Shown here: one piece after another, positions 10,029-18,192 of the stretch
Position numbering within the stretch: position 1 is the first letter of the stretch
Layout: every line of letters begins with the position of its first letter
Source of the DNA: Ardenticatenaceae bacterium
GTDB lineage: Bacteria > Chloroflexota > Anaerolineae > Promineifilales > Promineifilaceae
Assembly: GCA_030065875.1 (NCBI GenBank)
Contig: JASJCR010000008.1
Coordinates: 16,833-80,832 of the forward strand
Length of the DNA stretch: 64,000 bases
Direction of reading: 5' to 3'
Made by a program: the position numbers and the translations under genes
Notes under the pieces: model-generated
What the model was told of the DNA's origin: nothing
The model's database searches: none
Seen by the model: only the letters and a program-made list of their open reading frames with translations

Positions 10029-10353
10029 TTTCTCCTGAAAAACAGTAAATAGTGACCGCTGAGTATATCAACCTCAAAAAGGAGCGTCAAAAGAGGTTTT
10101 ATGCTTAGAAAATCCTATTAATTTCCTCATTTTTATAGTACTTAAGTACTTTAAGGTTGCTTCTCTCTCTGTAATCCCCTAATATTCTTGCAGCCTCTTG
10201 ATGAGGTTTTACCAGTCTGCGCCATCTCAGTCACTCGCTCGCGGAAGTAAATAGACGGGCATAATTAGCGGAGGAAAAATCCCTACTGCAATTTAACTGA
10301 GACGCTGTCGCAAAAAGAAACGAAATAAAACGAATTAATAGGAAGGTAAAAAT

Positions 10354-10551
10354 ATGGCATTTTCATATACCAACTCAAAAGACAGAACTTACTTTTTGCA
10401 TTCAAAAACGACCACGCTTAAAAATGGAAATACACAGACCATTTACTTCTTTGCCAAAGAAGTAAAAGACGGATCTCTGGACGCAGTTCCCGATGGTTAC
10501 ATGGTGTCTGAGAGCAAAAACGGTCTGCCTGTTTTGAAAAAAGCTAAATAA
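10354..10551 (+). CDS. Small conserved-looking hypothetical protein (65 aa)
   Basis: Good RBS (AGGAAGGT) 5' of ATG, strong terminator just downstream. Confidence 0.75.
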   Translation: MAFSYTNSKDRTYFLHSKTTTLKNGNTQTIYFFAKEVKDGSLDAVPDGYMVSESKNGLPVLKKAK

Positions 10552-10575
10552 GTTTTCGATAACTTTACATCTTAT

Positions 10576-10613
10576 TAAAAAAAAGAGCTCCAGAATTTCT
10601 GGAGCTCTTTTTT
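10576..10613. terminator. Rho-independent hairpin terminator
   Basis: AAAAAAAGAGCTCCAGAATTTCTGGAGCTCTTTTTT. Confidence 0.9.
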
Positions 10614-10640
10614 AATGACAACCGATTTTGCGTCGCGTGA

Positions 10641-11525
10641 TTAGCTGCGACGGCCTCCTTTGAGGCCATCCTGCATCTCTTTCAGCTCGTCCCATTTTCC
10701 TTCAGCGGCGAGAGCGGCTTGCTCCGGCCAGGTTTCCGGGTTGGCGATTGAGATGCCAGCATCCTGGCGGACGATTTTATCAAGCTCTTCCACCGAAGCG
10801 GAAGCCACTTGGGCAAAGGTTTCGATCCCGGCGTCAGCGAGCACGCTGGCGATTTTTGGACCAACCCCTTCGAGCTTCTTCAAATTGTCTTTCTTGGATT
10901 TTTTGGCAGCCTTGGGCTTTGCTTCTTTGGCTGGTGCGGGAGGGGCCTCAACCGGCGCCTCAGCTTCAGCAGCCACCTCTTCTAAGACCGGTTCAGCAAC
11001 GGTTTCTTCAACCGCTGCTTCAACGGCCGGTGCGGGGGCTTCTTCAGCTTTTGGCGCTTCTTCTTTAGCTTTGGCTTTTTTCTCTTTTGGAGAAATATCA
11101 GCCGCTTTGCCCACAGAGCCCGGACGGGAGACGCCAATCTCCACAACCTTGCGTGATCCACCACCGTTTTGCAGAGCGTCGCTGGCTACGGTTACCAAAG
11201 CGGCAAACGCAGCGGCGTCGCGTACGGCGATATCGGCCAGGGCCTTGCGGTCGATCCCGACATTGGCCATTTTCAGGCCGTGCATAAAGCGACTGTAGCT
11301 CAGCCCGTTGAGGCGAGCGGCCGCATTGATGCGGGTAATCCACAGACGACGAAATTCACGGCGGCGTACACGACGGTCGCGATACGCATACCAGTACGAT
11401 TTCATCATCGCTTCATTTCCGCGACGGAACAGTTTGGAGCGCGTGCCCCACTGCCCCTTCACCATTTTCAGGATTTTTTTGTGTCGCCGTTGGGTAACGG
11501 CACCACCTTTTACTCTCATAGTCAA
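10641..11525 (-). CDS. rplT: 50S ribosomal protein L20 with long low-complexity linker and C-terminal helix-hairpin-helix domain
   Basis: N-term about 118 aa canonical L20 ([58 protein letters not shown]); then A/E/P/K-rich linker and [27 protein letters not shown]. Confidence 0.93.
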   Translation of the reverse strand: MTMRVKGGAVTQRRHKKILKMVKGQWGTRSKLFRRGNEAMMKSYWYAYRDRRVRRREFRRLWITRINAAARLNGLSYSRFMHGLKMANVGIDRKALADIAVRDAAAFAALVTVASDALQNGGGSRKVVEIGVSRPGSVGKAADISPKEKKAKAKEEAPKAEEAPAPAVEAAVEETVAEPVLEEVAAEAEAPVEAPPAPAKEAKPKAAKKSKKDNLKKLEGVGPKIASVLADAGIETFAQVASASVEELDKIVRQDAGISIANPETWPEQAALAAEGKWDELKEMQDGLKGGRRS

Positions 11526-11596
11526 ATACCTCGCATTTGTTGGGCTCCGGCGCTCAAGCGATCTGGTGATCTACCGAGGCCGGGCAGCGAATTGAG

Positions 11597-11857
11597 TTAA
11601 TTTTTGCTACCGGCTGGCGGGTGGGCTTTGTATTTTTTCAAATACGGAGCCATCCGTTTGATCCGGCGCTTGTCACCAGCGCAGGTGACTTCGTGCATTT
11701 TATCCAGCTGGTTCAAAGCCCGTTTGGATTTCCGACGGCGCAAGTGGGACTTGCCTTGTTTGGTTCGCAGTATTTTCCCATTTTTGGTTACTTTGAACCG
11801 CTTGGCAGCCGACTTGTACGTCTTGAGCTTGTACTTCTTCTTTTTTGCCTTAGCCAT
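11597..11857 (-). CDS. rpmI: 50S ribosomal protein L35
   Basis: KLKTYKSAAKRFKVTKNGKILRTKQGKSHLRRRKSKR; infC-rpmI-rplT order. Confidence 0.93.
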   Translation of the reverse strand: MAKAKKKKYKLKTYKSAAKRFKVTKNGKILRTKQGKSHLRRRKSKRALNQLDKMHEVTCAGDKRRIKRMAPYLKKYKAHPPAGSKN

Positions 11858-11981
11858 GCTTACCTCTACTCAAAATCGGTTGTCACCGGCGGCATTTGCA
11901 CACCGCCTAACGACACAAACAGCACCCGTCTAACAACGCGTGCTGCAGAATCACAAATTTACAGTTATCAACTAATCGGGA

Positions 11982-12530
11982 TTATTCAGTCTTCGGACTT
12001 AGCATCATCACCATCGACCACCCTTCCATATTGGGCTTCTGCTCGATGATGGAGACATCTTCTAAATCTTGGGCGACCCCTTCGATCAGTTCACGGCCGA
12101 TTTCGGGATATTGAATCTCCCGGCCGGAAAACCGCACGGCAACCCTAACTTTTTTCCCACTTTCCAACCATTTGCGGGCGTTACGTACCCGGATGTCCCG
12201 ATGGAATTCAGCAATTTTTGGCTTGAGTTTTAGCGTCTTGATCTCAACTTTTTTCTGATTTTTGCGCGCTTCGCGCTCTTTGCGCGTTTTCTCATAGGCA
12301 AATTTGCCGTAATCCATAATCCGACACACCGGCGGCTTGGCGTTTGGCGCCACTTCAACTAAATCAAGGCCGGCCTCGCGAGCCAGCGCCTGCGCTTCCT
12401 GAATGGAAACGACACCGTGATTTTCATTGTCAGCACCAACCAACCGAACCTGTCTGGCGCGGATTTGGCGATTTGTTCGATAATTCGCCGAAACGGGCTT
12501 TCTTGCAATTGCTCTCTTTGCTCTTCTAAT
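11982..12530 (-). CDS. infC: Translation initiation factor IF-3, predicted ATT start
   Basis: ORF-track start (TTG, 12443) truncates the conserved N-terminus. Same frame extends upstream as (I)RRAKRAIARKPVSANYRTNRQIRARQVRLVGADNENHG with no ATG/GTG/TTG; ATT at 12530-12528 preceded by AGAGAGG with 8-nt spacing gives 182 aa. Confidence 0.85.
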   Translation of the reverse strand: MRRAKRAIARKPVSANYRTNRQIRARQVRLVGADNENHGVVSIQEAQALAREAGLDLVEVAPNAKPPVCRIMDYGKFAYEKTRKEREARKNQKKVEIKTLKLKPKIAEFHRDIRVRNARKWLESGKKVRVAVRFSGREIQYPEIGRELIEGVAQDLEDVSIIEQKPNMEGWSMVMMLSPKTE

Positions 12531-12605
12531 CTGATTAGCCTCTCTGTTATATATCTAAAAACTGGTACACGTAATTGGGCCCTTTCTGAACGGACCGCGG
12601 GATTT

Positions 12606-12634
12606 ATGTTAGCATACAGACGGGGGTGTGTCAA
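12606..12634 (-). promoter_or_regulatory. Predicted sigma70-type promoter of infC operon
   Basis: TTGACA (12634-12629), 17-bp spacer, TAACAT (12611-12606). Confidence 0.7.
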
Positions 12635-12661
12635 CCGAATTACCAGAGAGAAAAGAGGGAT

Positions 12662-13663
12662 TTAAGACGATTTTTGTATTATCCAGTCGACCTCTTTTTT
12701 GAGGAATTGAGGGCTGATTTCGCTCGCGCGAGCGACTTTTTTCGGCTCGCCTGCATTTTTGTAGAGGGCGGCCATTTCTTTTTTGGTGCCGGTTAGCGGA
12801 TGACCTTCCTGCCATACAAAGGTGATCGGCCGGGGAGCGATACGGGCGGCCGCTTTTTCCAGGTCGAACATCTTTCCTGCTTGACGGCCAAATATATGTG
12901 AGGCTTTGAACGCGGCGTGCATTTGGCCAATGGCGATCACCCCCTTGATTTCCGGTATGAGCGTGGTCCAAAACAGGGCCAAACCGGCCCCCAGGGGTTG
13001 ACCAATTAGAATCGGAGAAGCGCCGATAATATCGAGCATAATCCGCAAATCGGCCAAAAGATCGGCCGGGGTCACCGGTCGAACCGCACTGGCGTGCAGC
13101 AGGTAGCGAAAGGGATCAAGCCCATACACCTCATACCCAAGATGGGCCAATGCCCCACAGCGCACATCGTCAACCCGATCAAACGTACCAAAGGTTGAAA
13201 GATAAATAAGGGGTGGGTTGGCGGTAATCTCACTGGGTGGGTAGTAGGTTGATTCCATGACCACTCCGCTGCGGAGGGGCATTAAATTTACCCGGCCGTA
13301 GCGGCTGAGCGGCAAGCCCAAAAAAGTGAGCTTGATTTCTGCGCCAAACCGTTCTTCGGCCCAGAGACGGATGCCCTGTAAATCCATTTTAAAGTCGATA
13401 TTGCCACCGTCTCCATCGCTAAGACCGGTGCCGCGCAAATCAAATACGAGGTGAGCGGTTTTTGAACGGGAAGAGAGGTTTTTTACCTCCTGCCGGGCAC
13501 AAATAATGGTGCTTGTCTTGGTCAGAGGGAAATGGGGGACCCACACGCGCAGCGATTTGAGATCATCATCGGAGATCCCCGCGGGGCGAATTAAAATGCT
13601 GTCAAGATACAAATCGTCATCGGTTAAAATGCCGAAATGTTCTTCTTCTGGCGTATGTGACAT
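12662..13663 (-). CDS. Alpha/beta-hydrolase-like protein
   Basis: Fold-like pattern (HLVFDLRGTGLSDGDGGN, LIYLSTFGTFDRVDDVRCGALAHLGYEVYGLDPFRY, ILIGQPLGAGLALFW). Confidence 0.65.
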   Translation of the reverse strand: MSHTPEEEHFGILTDDDLYLDSILIRPAGISDDDLKSLRVWVPHFPLTKTSTIICARQEVKNLSSRSKTAHLVFDLRGTGLSDGDGGNIDFKMDLQGIRLWAEERFGAEIKLTFLGLPLSRYGRVNLMPLRSGVVMESTYYPPSEITANPPLIYLSTFGTFDRVDDVRCGALAHLGYEVYGLDPFRYLLHASAVRPVTPADLLADLRIMLDIIGASPILIGQPLGAGLALFWTTLIPEIKGVIAIGQMHAAFKASHIFGRQAGKMFDLEKAAARIAPRPITFVWQEGHPLTGTKKEMAALYKNAGEPKKVARASEISPQFLKKEVDWIIQKSS

Positions 13664-13695
13664 GGGGATTCAATTCCCGTTGCATAAGTGGACAT

Positions 13696-15303
13696 TTAGC
13701 CGCTATCATCGGCCGGCTCGGGCGTTTCATCAGGTGGTGCCGGCTCAATATAATAGGCGTAGTCGGGAATCAGGTCAACTATCCTTTGGTACCCCTCGAT
13801 AATCGCCTGGCTGCTGGTGAAATAGCCGCTGAGCATCTCCTGCAGGACAATCGACATGGTGAATTCTTCATGGATGTTGGTAACCAGCGCTCCGTACCCT
13901 TCGCTAAACCCCCACCGGCTGCTGTTGGCGATGGCCGCGGTCATTTGAGCGACGGTTTCTTCTCCGTATGCATCAACCAGGGTAGGCCCATTTGGCCGCA
14001 GGGGTAATTCTTGCCAGGAGCTGCGGAACTGCTGCGGGTCGGCAGGTGTCCCCAGACGCAGGGGAATTTTGCGTTCCGGCTCTTCCGCCAGCCACGTTTC
14101 ATATCCTTCGTTTAGCCAATAGTTGATGACCGTTTTGCTCAAATCGGGATCGGCCTGCTGGGTAACGCCCAAATAGGTGTAGTGGCTAAATGCGATTGGG
14201 TCAGCTTCACCACCGCTTAATCTCGTGACAATCCCCGTGTTTTGGGCCAAAAATTGAGCGTTATCCTGACATTCCGGGCAGATCGGAACGAGCTGATTGT
14301 CTAGACCGGCCAGTAAAACCAGCGTTTCCGGATCGGTGGTGATCATCCCTGTGCGGCCGGCCAGGTACGCGTTGACGGCGCTGATGTCGGTTTGAATATC
14401 GCTGGGACTGTAGCTGTTGATCGCCAGGCGATAAAAATCAAGCGCAGCCAGACAGTCGGGGTGTAAAATTAAAATCTCACCTTTTTCATCAATTAAATTG
14501 CAGTTGTTGGCCAGCGCCCAATATTCAAAGACGTGATGGGTGGCCACCAGACCTGATTCGGTAGGAATGACGAGGCCGGAAATGAGGCTGCTGGAGATGC
14601 TGGTTTGCGCGCTCAAGGTTTCGGAGCGATAAATTTGGGAAGCCGCATCGAGAATATTGGCGTATGAATCGGGCGGATCGAGGTTGAGGGTGTTAAACCA
14701 ATCTTGCCGATAAATCGTCAGCTGCGGCCAGCCATCAGAGGGAACCGCCGCCGTTTGGTTTTCGACCTGCACCAGTTCAAGCGCCAACGGCTCGAAGGTC
14801 TCGGGATTCAGTTCCTCGACGAGCTGATCGGCCGCAGAGGGGTTGAGAATGCCGCGCTCCACCCAGCCGGCCGTAAATTCGACGGGGTGCAAAATCAAAT
14901 CGGGCAGCGTGCCGGACAAAACGGCCGTTTCGACCAGATCCGGCAGGCGCGACTGCTCCACCAAAATAAATTCCAGGTAGATCCCGTGCTGCTCGATAAG
15001 GTCCTGCTGCATCGTGGTTAACGTTTCCCGATGCTCAGCAGAGGTTTCATTGACCCACAAGGTGACCACCGGATTGGGATCAACCTGTTCAATGAGCTCG
15101 GGAGGGGCGGCGATCGGCTCACCGGTTGAATCCGGGACGGTCAAAATGACCTGGGTGGGTGTGGGTGGTGGTGGGGCATCTTGATTGGCCAGGCGGGGAG
15201 GGGTGGGCACCAGCCCCTGACAGGCGGCCAAAGTAAGAAGAATGAGACCAGAGACCAGAGACCAGAGACGGGAGACGAGAGACGAGAGACGAGAGAGTTT
15301 CAT
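13696..15303 (-). CDS. Extracellular solute-binding lipoprotein
   Basis: Signal peptide with lipobox LTLAACQG; SBP family 1-like body; signal peptide encoded by heptamer repeat. Confidence 0.8.
   Translation of the reverse strand: MKLSRLSSLVSRLWSLVSGLILLTLAACQGLVPTPPRLANQDAPPPPTPTQVILTVPDSTGEPIAAPPELIEQVDPNPVVTLWVNETSAEHRETLTTMQQDLIEQHGIYLEFILVEQSRLPDLVETAVLSGTLPDLILHPVEFTAGWVERGILNPSAADQLVEELNPETFEPLALELVQVENQTAAVPSDGWPQLTIYRQDWFNTLNLDPPDSYANILDAASQIYRSETLSAQTSISSSLISGLVIPTESGLVATHHVFEYWALANNCNLIDEKGEILILHPDCLAALDFYRLAINSYSPSDIQTDISAVNAYLAGRTGMITTDPETLVLLAGLDNQLVPICPECQDNAQFLAQNTGIVTRLSGGEADPIAFSHYTYLGVTQQADPDLSKTVINYWLNEGYETWLAEEPERKIPLRLGTPADPQQFRSSWQELPLRPNGPTLVDAYGEETVAQMTAAIANSSRWGFSEGYGALVTNIHEEFTMSIVLQEMLSGYFTSSQAIIEGYQRIVDLIPDYAYYIEPAPPDETPEPADDSG
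15243..15297 (-). repeat. 7-bp tandem repeat (CTCTSGT) inside coding sequence
   Basis: Minus strand CTCTCGT x3, CTCCCGT, CTCTGGT x3. Confidence 0.95.
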
Positions 15304-15349
15304 AGAGCGGAAACTTTACCTTTGAACTTAAATCTTTTTACTCAGAACT

Positions 15350-16129
15350 TTATTGGTTTCTTTCCGCCACGATCTTCAACCCTTCCAGGGTAAGCCATGG
15401 ATCGTAGGTTTTGATCATATCGGTGTGGGGGGCGATGACGTTGATCCATCCCCCGGTACCCACAATGTGGACATCATCACCGAGGGGGTCATAATTTTTA
15501 AGATCGTCGATGAGACGCGGAATCAACCCTTCAACCAAACCCAGATATCCAAAAACCAGACCGGATTGGATGGCGTGGGCGGTATTTCGACCAAGGGTTG
15601 CTGGTGGGGCCTGGTAATCGACCGGGCTTAATTTAGCAGCGCGTTTAAAAAGCGCGTCGGCCGTGATGCCCAATCCGGGGGAAATGACCCCACCAATCAT
15701 ATCTCCCTGCGATGTGACCACGTCGAGCTTGGTTGCGGTGCCCATGTCAACAATGATGCACGCCTTTTTAAAGCGCTCGTAAGCGGCCGAGGCGTTGAGC
15801 AAACGATCGGTGCCGACCTGGCCGGGAACGTCGGTGCAGTTGCGGATCCCCAAATCAAGCCCGGTATGAACGAACAGGGGATTGTGATGCAGATAGTGAA
15901 TGCTGACCGTCATGAAGGTTTGGGTCAGCTGGGGCACAACACTTGACATAATAACGCGAGTAATTTCTTCTTCAAGCTCATGCTCTCGCAAGAGCCCCTT
16001 CAGATAAATCCCCAGCTCGTCGGCCGTGCGATCGTGAACCGTCCGCAGACGCCAGTGCGCGCGCCATTTATCGCCACCCCACACCCCCAGCACAATATTG
16101 GTATTGCCGATATCAATGGCCAGTAACAT
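15350..16129 (-). CDS. coaX: Type III pantothenate kinase
   Basis: MLLAIDIGNTNIVLGVW, CIIVDMGTATKLDVV, GGVISPGLGI. Start at 16129; the longer ORF to 16306 reads through heptamer repeats. Confidence 0.95.
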   Translation of the reverse strand: MLLAIDIGNTNIVLGVWGGDKWRAHWRLRTVHDRTADELGIYLKGLLREHELEEEITRVIMSSVVPQLTQTFMTVSIHYLHHNPLFVHTGLDLGIRNCTDVPGQVGTDRLLNASAAYERFKKACIIVDMGTATKLDVVTSQGDMIGGVISPGLGITADALFKRAAKLSPVDYQAPPATLGRNTAHAIQSGLVFGYLGLVEGLIPRLIDDLKNYDPLGDDVHIVGTGGWINVIAPHTDMIKTYDPWLTLEGLKIVAERNQ

Positions 16130-16242
16130 AACGGCCGATTGTATAGCGAGAAACCGGCGAAGAAAAGCGGCATTAATGTTTGCAAATGGGCACAAAATGG
16201 AAAAACTGCGTTTTATATGGTAGGAGAAGGGAAATGGGAAGT

Positions 16243-16285
16243 ACGAAATACGAAGTACGAAATAGGATTTACGATTTACGATTGA
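16243..16285. repeat. Degenerate 7-bp tandem repeat (TACGAAR / TTTACGA)
   Basis: TACGAAA TACGAAG TACGAAA ... TTTACGA TTTACGA. Confidence 0.85.
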
Positions 16286-16310
16286 ACTATTGAGAGACGA
16301 TACCATTAAT

Positions 16311-16384
16311 CAATAGTCAATAACCAATATACCAATACACCAATCGACCAATCGAACTAATCGACAAATCGTTGATAATTGACG
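16311..16384. repeat. Degenerate 7/8-bp tandem repeat, ends mutually inverted
   Basis: TCAATAGTCAATAACCAATATACCAATACACCAATCGACCAATCG ... GTTGATAATTGAC. Confidence 0.8.
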
Positions 16385-16394
16385 AGGTACCTGC

Positions 16395-17927
16395 ATGTTA
16401 GCAAAGGTTTTGAGCTGTGCGACGATCGGGCTGGAGGCGGAAACGATCCAGGTTGAGGTGGATATCGCCAAGGGGCTGCCCGGAGTAACAATCGTGGGAC
16501 TGCCGGATGCGGTGGTGCGTGAAAGTCGGGATCGGGTGCAGGCGGCGATTAAAAACAGCGGTCTGACGTATCCGGCAACGAAGCGATTAACCGTCAATTT
16601 GGCCCCGGCCGATTTGCGCAAGGAGGGACCGGCGTTTGATTTGCCGATCGCCATCGGCATTTTGGCCGCCACCCAGCAAATATGGCATGGGCCGCTTGCC
16701 AAAAGCTACTTTATCGGTGAGCTGTCGCTTGATGGGGCGATTCGGCCGGTGCGAGGGTCCCTGCTGATGACCGCTCTGGCCCGCGAAAAGGGGATTGAGC
16801 AGGTGTTTGTGCCCTTGATTAACGCCGGAGAGGCAGCCCTGGTGCCGGATGTCGATGTAATCCCGGTGACTTCCTTGGCCCAGGTGGTGGGGCATTTAAC
16901 CGATTTGTCACCGATCACCCCGTACCAGGCTGAATGGGATGAGATCTTTGCTTATGAGCCGCAGGTGGCGGCCGATTTTGCCGACATCATGGGGCAGGAG
17001 CACGTCAAACGGGCGCTGGAAGTGGCCGCGGCCGGGGCCCACAACGTGCTGCTCACCGGTCCGCCGGGCACGGGAAAAACGCTGCTGTCCAAGTCGCTGC
17101 CGGGCATCTTGCCCCCGATGACCCTCGATGAATCGCTCTCTGTCACCAAGGTTTACAGCGTGGCCGGGCTGCTCCCGGCCGACCGGCCGCTGATCCAGGA
17201 TCGGCCGTTTCGCGCGCCCCACCACACCATCAGCTACGCCGGGCTGGTCGGTGGTGGGGTGTGGCCCCGGCCAGGAGAAGTGTCGCTGGCCCATCGTGGA
17301 GTCATGTTTCTCGATGAGCTGCCGGAGTTTGGCTCACGATTGATCGAAGTGCTGCGCCAGCCGCTGGAAGGGCTACCGCGGGAGGTGTCGATTTCCCGAG
17401 CCAGCGGCACGATTACTTTTCCGGCCAGCTTTATGCTGGTGGCGGCCCAAAATCCGTGTCCCTGCGGCTACTTCGGCGATCCAACACGTCGCTGCAGCTG
17501 CTCCAATTCGATGATTACTCGCTACCAGAAGCGAGTTTCCGGACCGCTGTTGGATCGCATCGATATTCACGTGCAGGTGCCGCGCATCGATTACGAGAAG
17601 CTGAGCGGCAGCACCATTCCGGAACGCTCGGCCGTCATCCGCCGGCGGGTGGAGGAAGCACGGCGGCGGCAGGTCGAACGGCTGGCGCCGTGCCAGATGA
17701 GCGCCAATGCGGATATGGGACCGGCCGAAATTCGGCAGTATTGTCAGGTGGACCCGGCCGGGCAGCAGTTGATGAAAAGCGCCATGGCCCAAATGCAGCT
17801 TAGCGCTCGCTCGTTTCACCGGGTGCTCAAGCTGGCCCGCACCATCGCCGATTTGGCTCAGGAGGCACACATCATGCCGGCTCATCTGGCGGAGGCGCTG
17901 CAGTACCGGCCGCGCGAAAATGGATAG
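16395..17927 (+). CDS. YifB/ComM-family Mg-chelatase-like AAA ATPase
   Basis: GLPGVTIVGLPDAVVRESRDRVQAAIKNSG; GPPGTGKTLLSKSLPGILP; FRAPHHTISYAGLVGGG. Confidence 0.95.
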   Translation: MLAKVLSCATIGLEAETIQVEVDIAKGLPGVTIVGLPDAVVRESRDRVQAAIKNSGLTYPATKRLTVNLAPADLRKEGPAFDLPIAIGILAATQQIWHGPLAKSYFIGELSLDGAIRPVRGSLLMTALAREKGIEQVFVPLINAGEAALVPDVDVIPVTSLAQVVGHLTDLSPITPYQAEWDEIFAYEPQVAADFADIMGQEHVKRALEVAAAGAHNVLLTGPPGTGKTLLSKSLPGILPPMTLDESLSVTKVYSVAGLLPADRPLIQDRPFRAPHHTISYAGLVGGGVWPRPGEVSLAHRGVMFLDELPEFGSRLIEVLRQPLEGLPREVSISRASGTITFPASFMLVAAQNPCPCGYFGDPTRRCSCSNSMITRYQKRVSGPLLDRIDIHVQVPRIDYEKLSGSTIPERSAVIRRRVEEARRRQVERLAPCQMSANADMGPAEIRQYCQVDPAGQQLMKSAMAQMQLSARSFHRVLKLARTIADLAQEAHIMPAHLAEALQYRPRENG

Positions 17928-18192
17928 CGGGTCTTATAACCGAAACACAGGTGTGACTATCCTTACAAAATGGCTTGACAATTGCTGGGGATTCAACTAT
18001 ATCAATAAGAGTGTTGGCTCTCTTATTAGTTACTTCATTTATCCACCGAATTATTTCAATTAAATAGTCAATCTTGCCAGAAATGGTGAAATTTTGCTTT
18101 GCTTCCCCAGCAATTCTTTTTGGTGTTGAAGCAAGGTTAAAGCAATCTGTGTGAAGAGTCGTGGACAGAATACATGCACAAGGAGTAGGCGC

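Noticed and set aside
10660-11298. 212-aa plus-strand ORF rich in Ser/Ala
   Set aside because: Antisense to the low-complexity rplT extension; composition artefact.
11982-12443. IF-3 starting at the ORF-track TTG (12443)
   Set aside because: Would remove the conserved RTNRQIRARQVRL segment; upstream ATT preferred.
16130-16306. 59-aa N-terminal extension of CoaX
   Set aside because: CoaX begins MLLAIDIGNTN; the upstream part reads through heptamer repeats.
17373-17885. 170-aa minus-strand ORF
   Set aside because: Antisense to the ComM/YifB gene.
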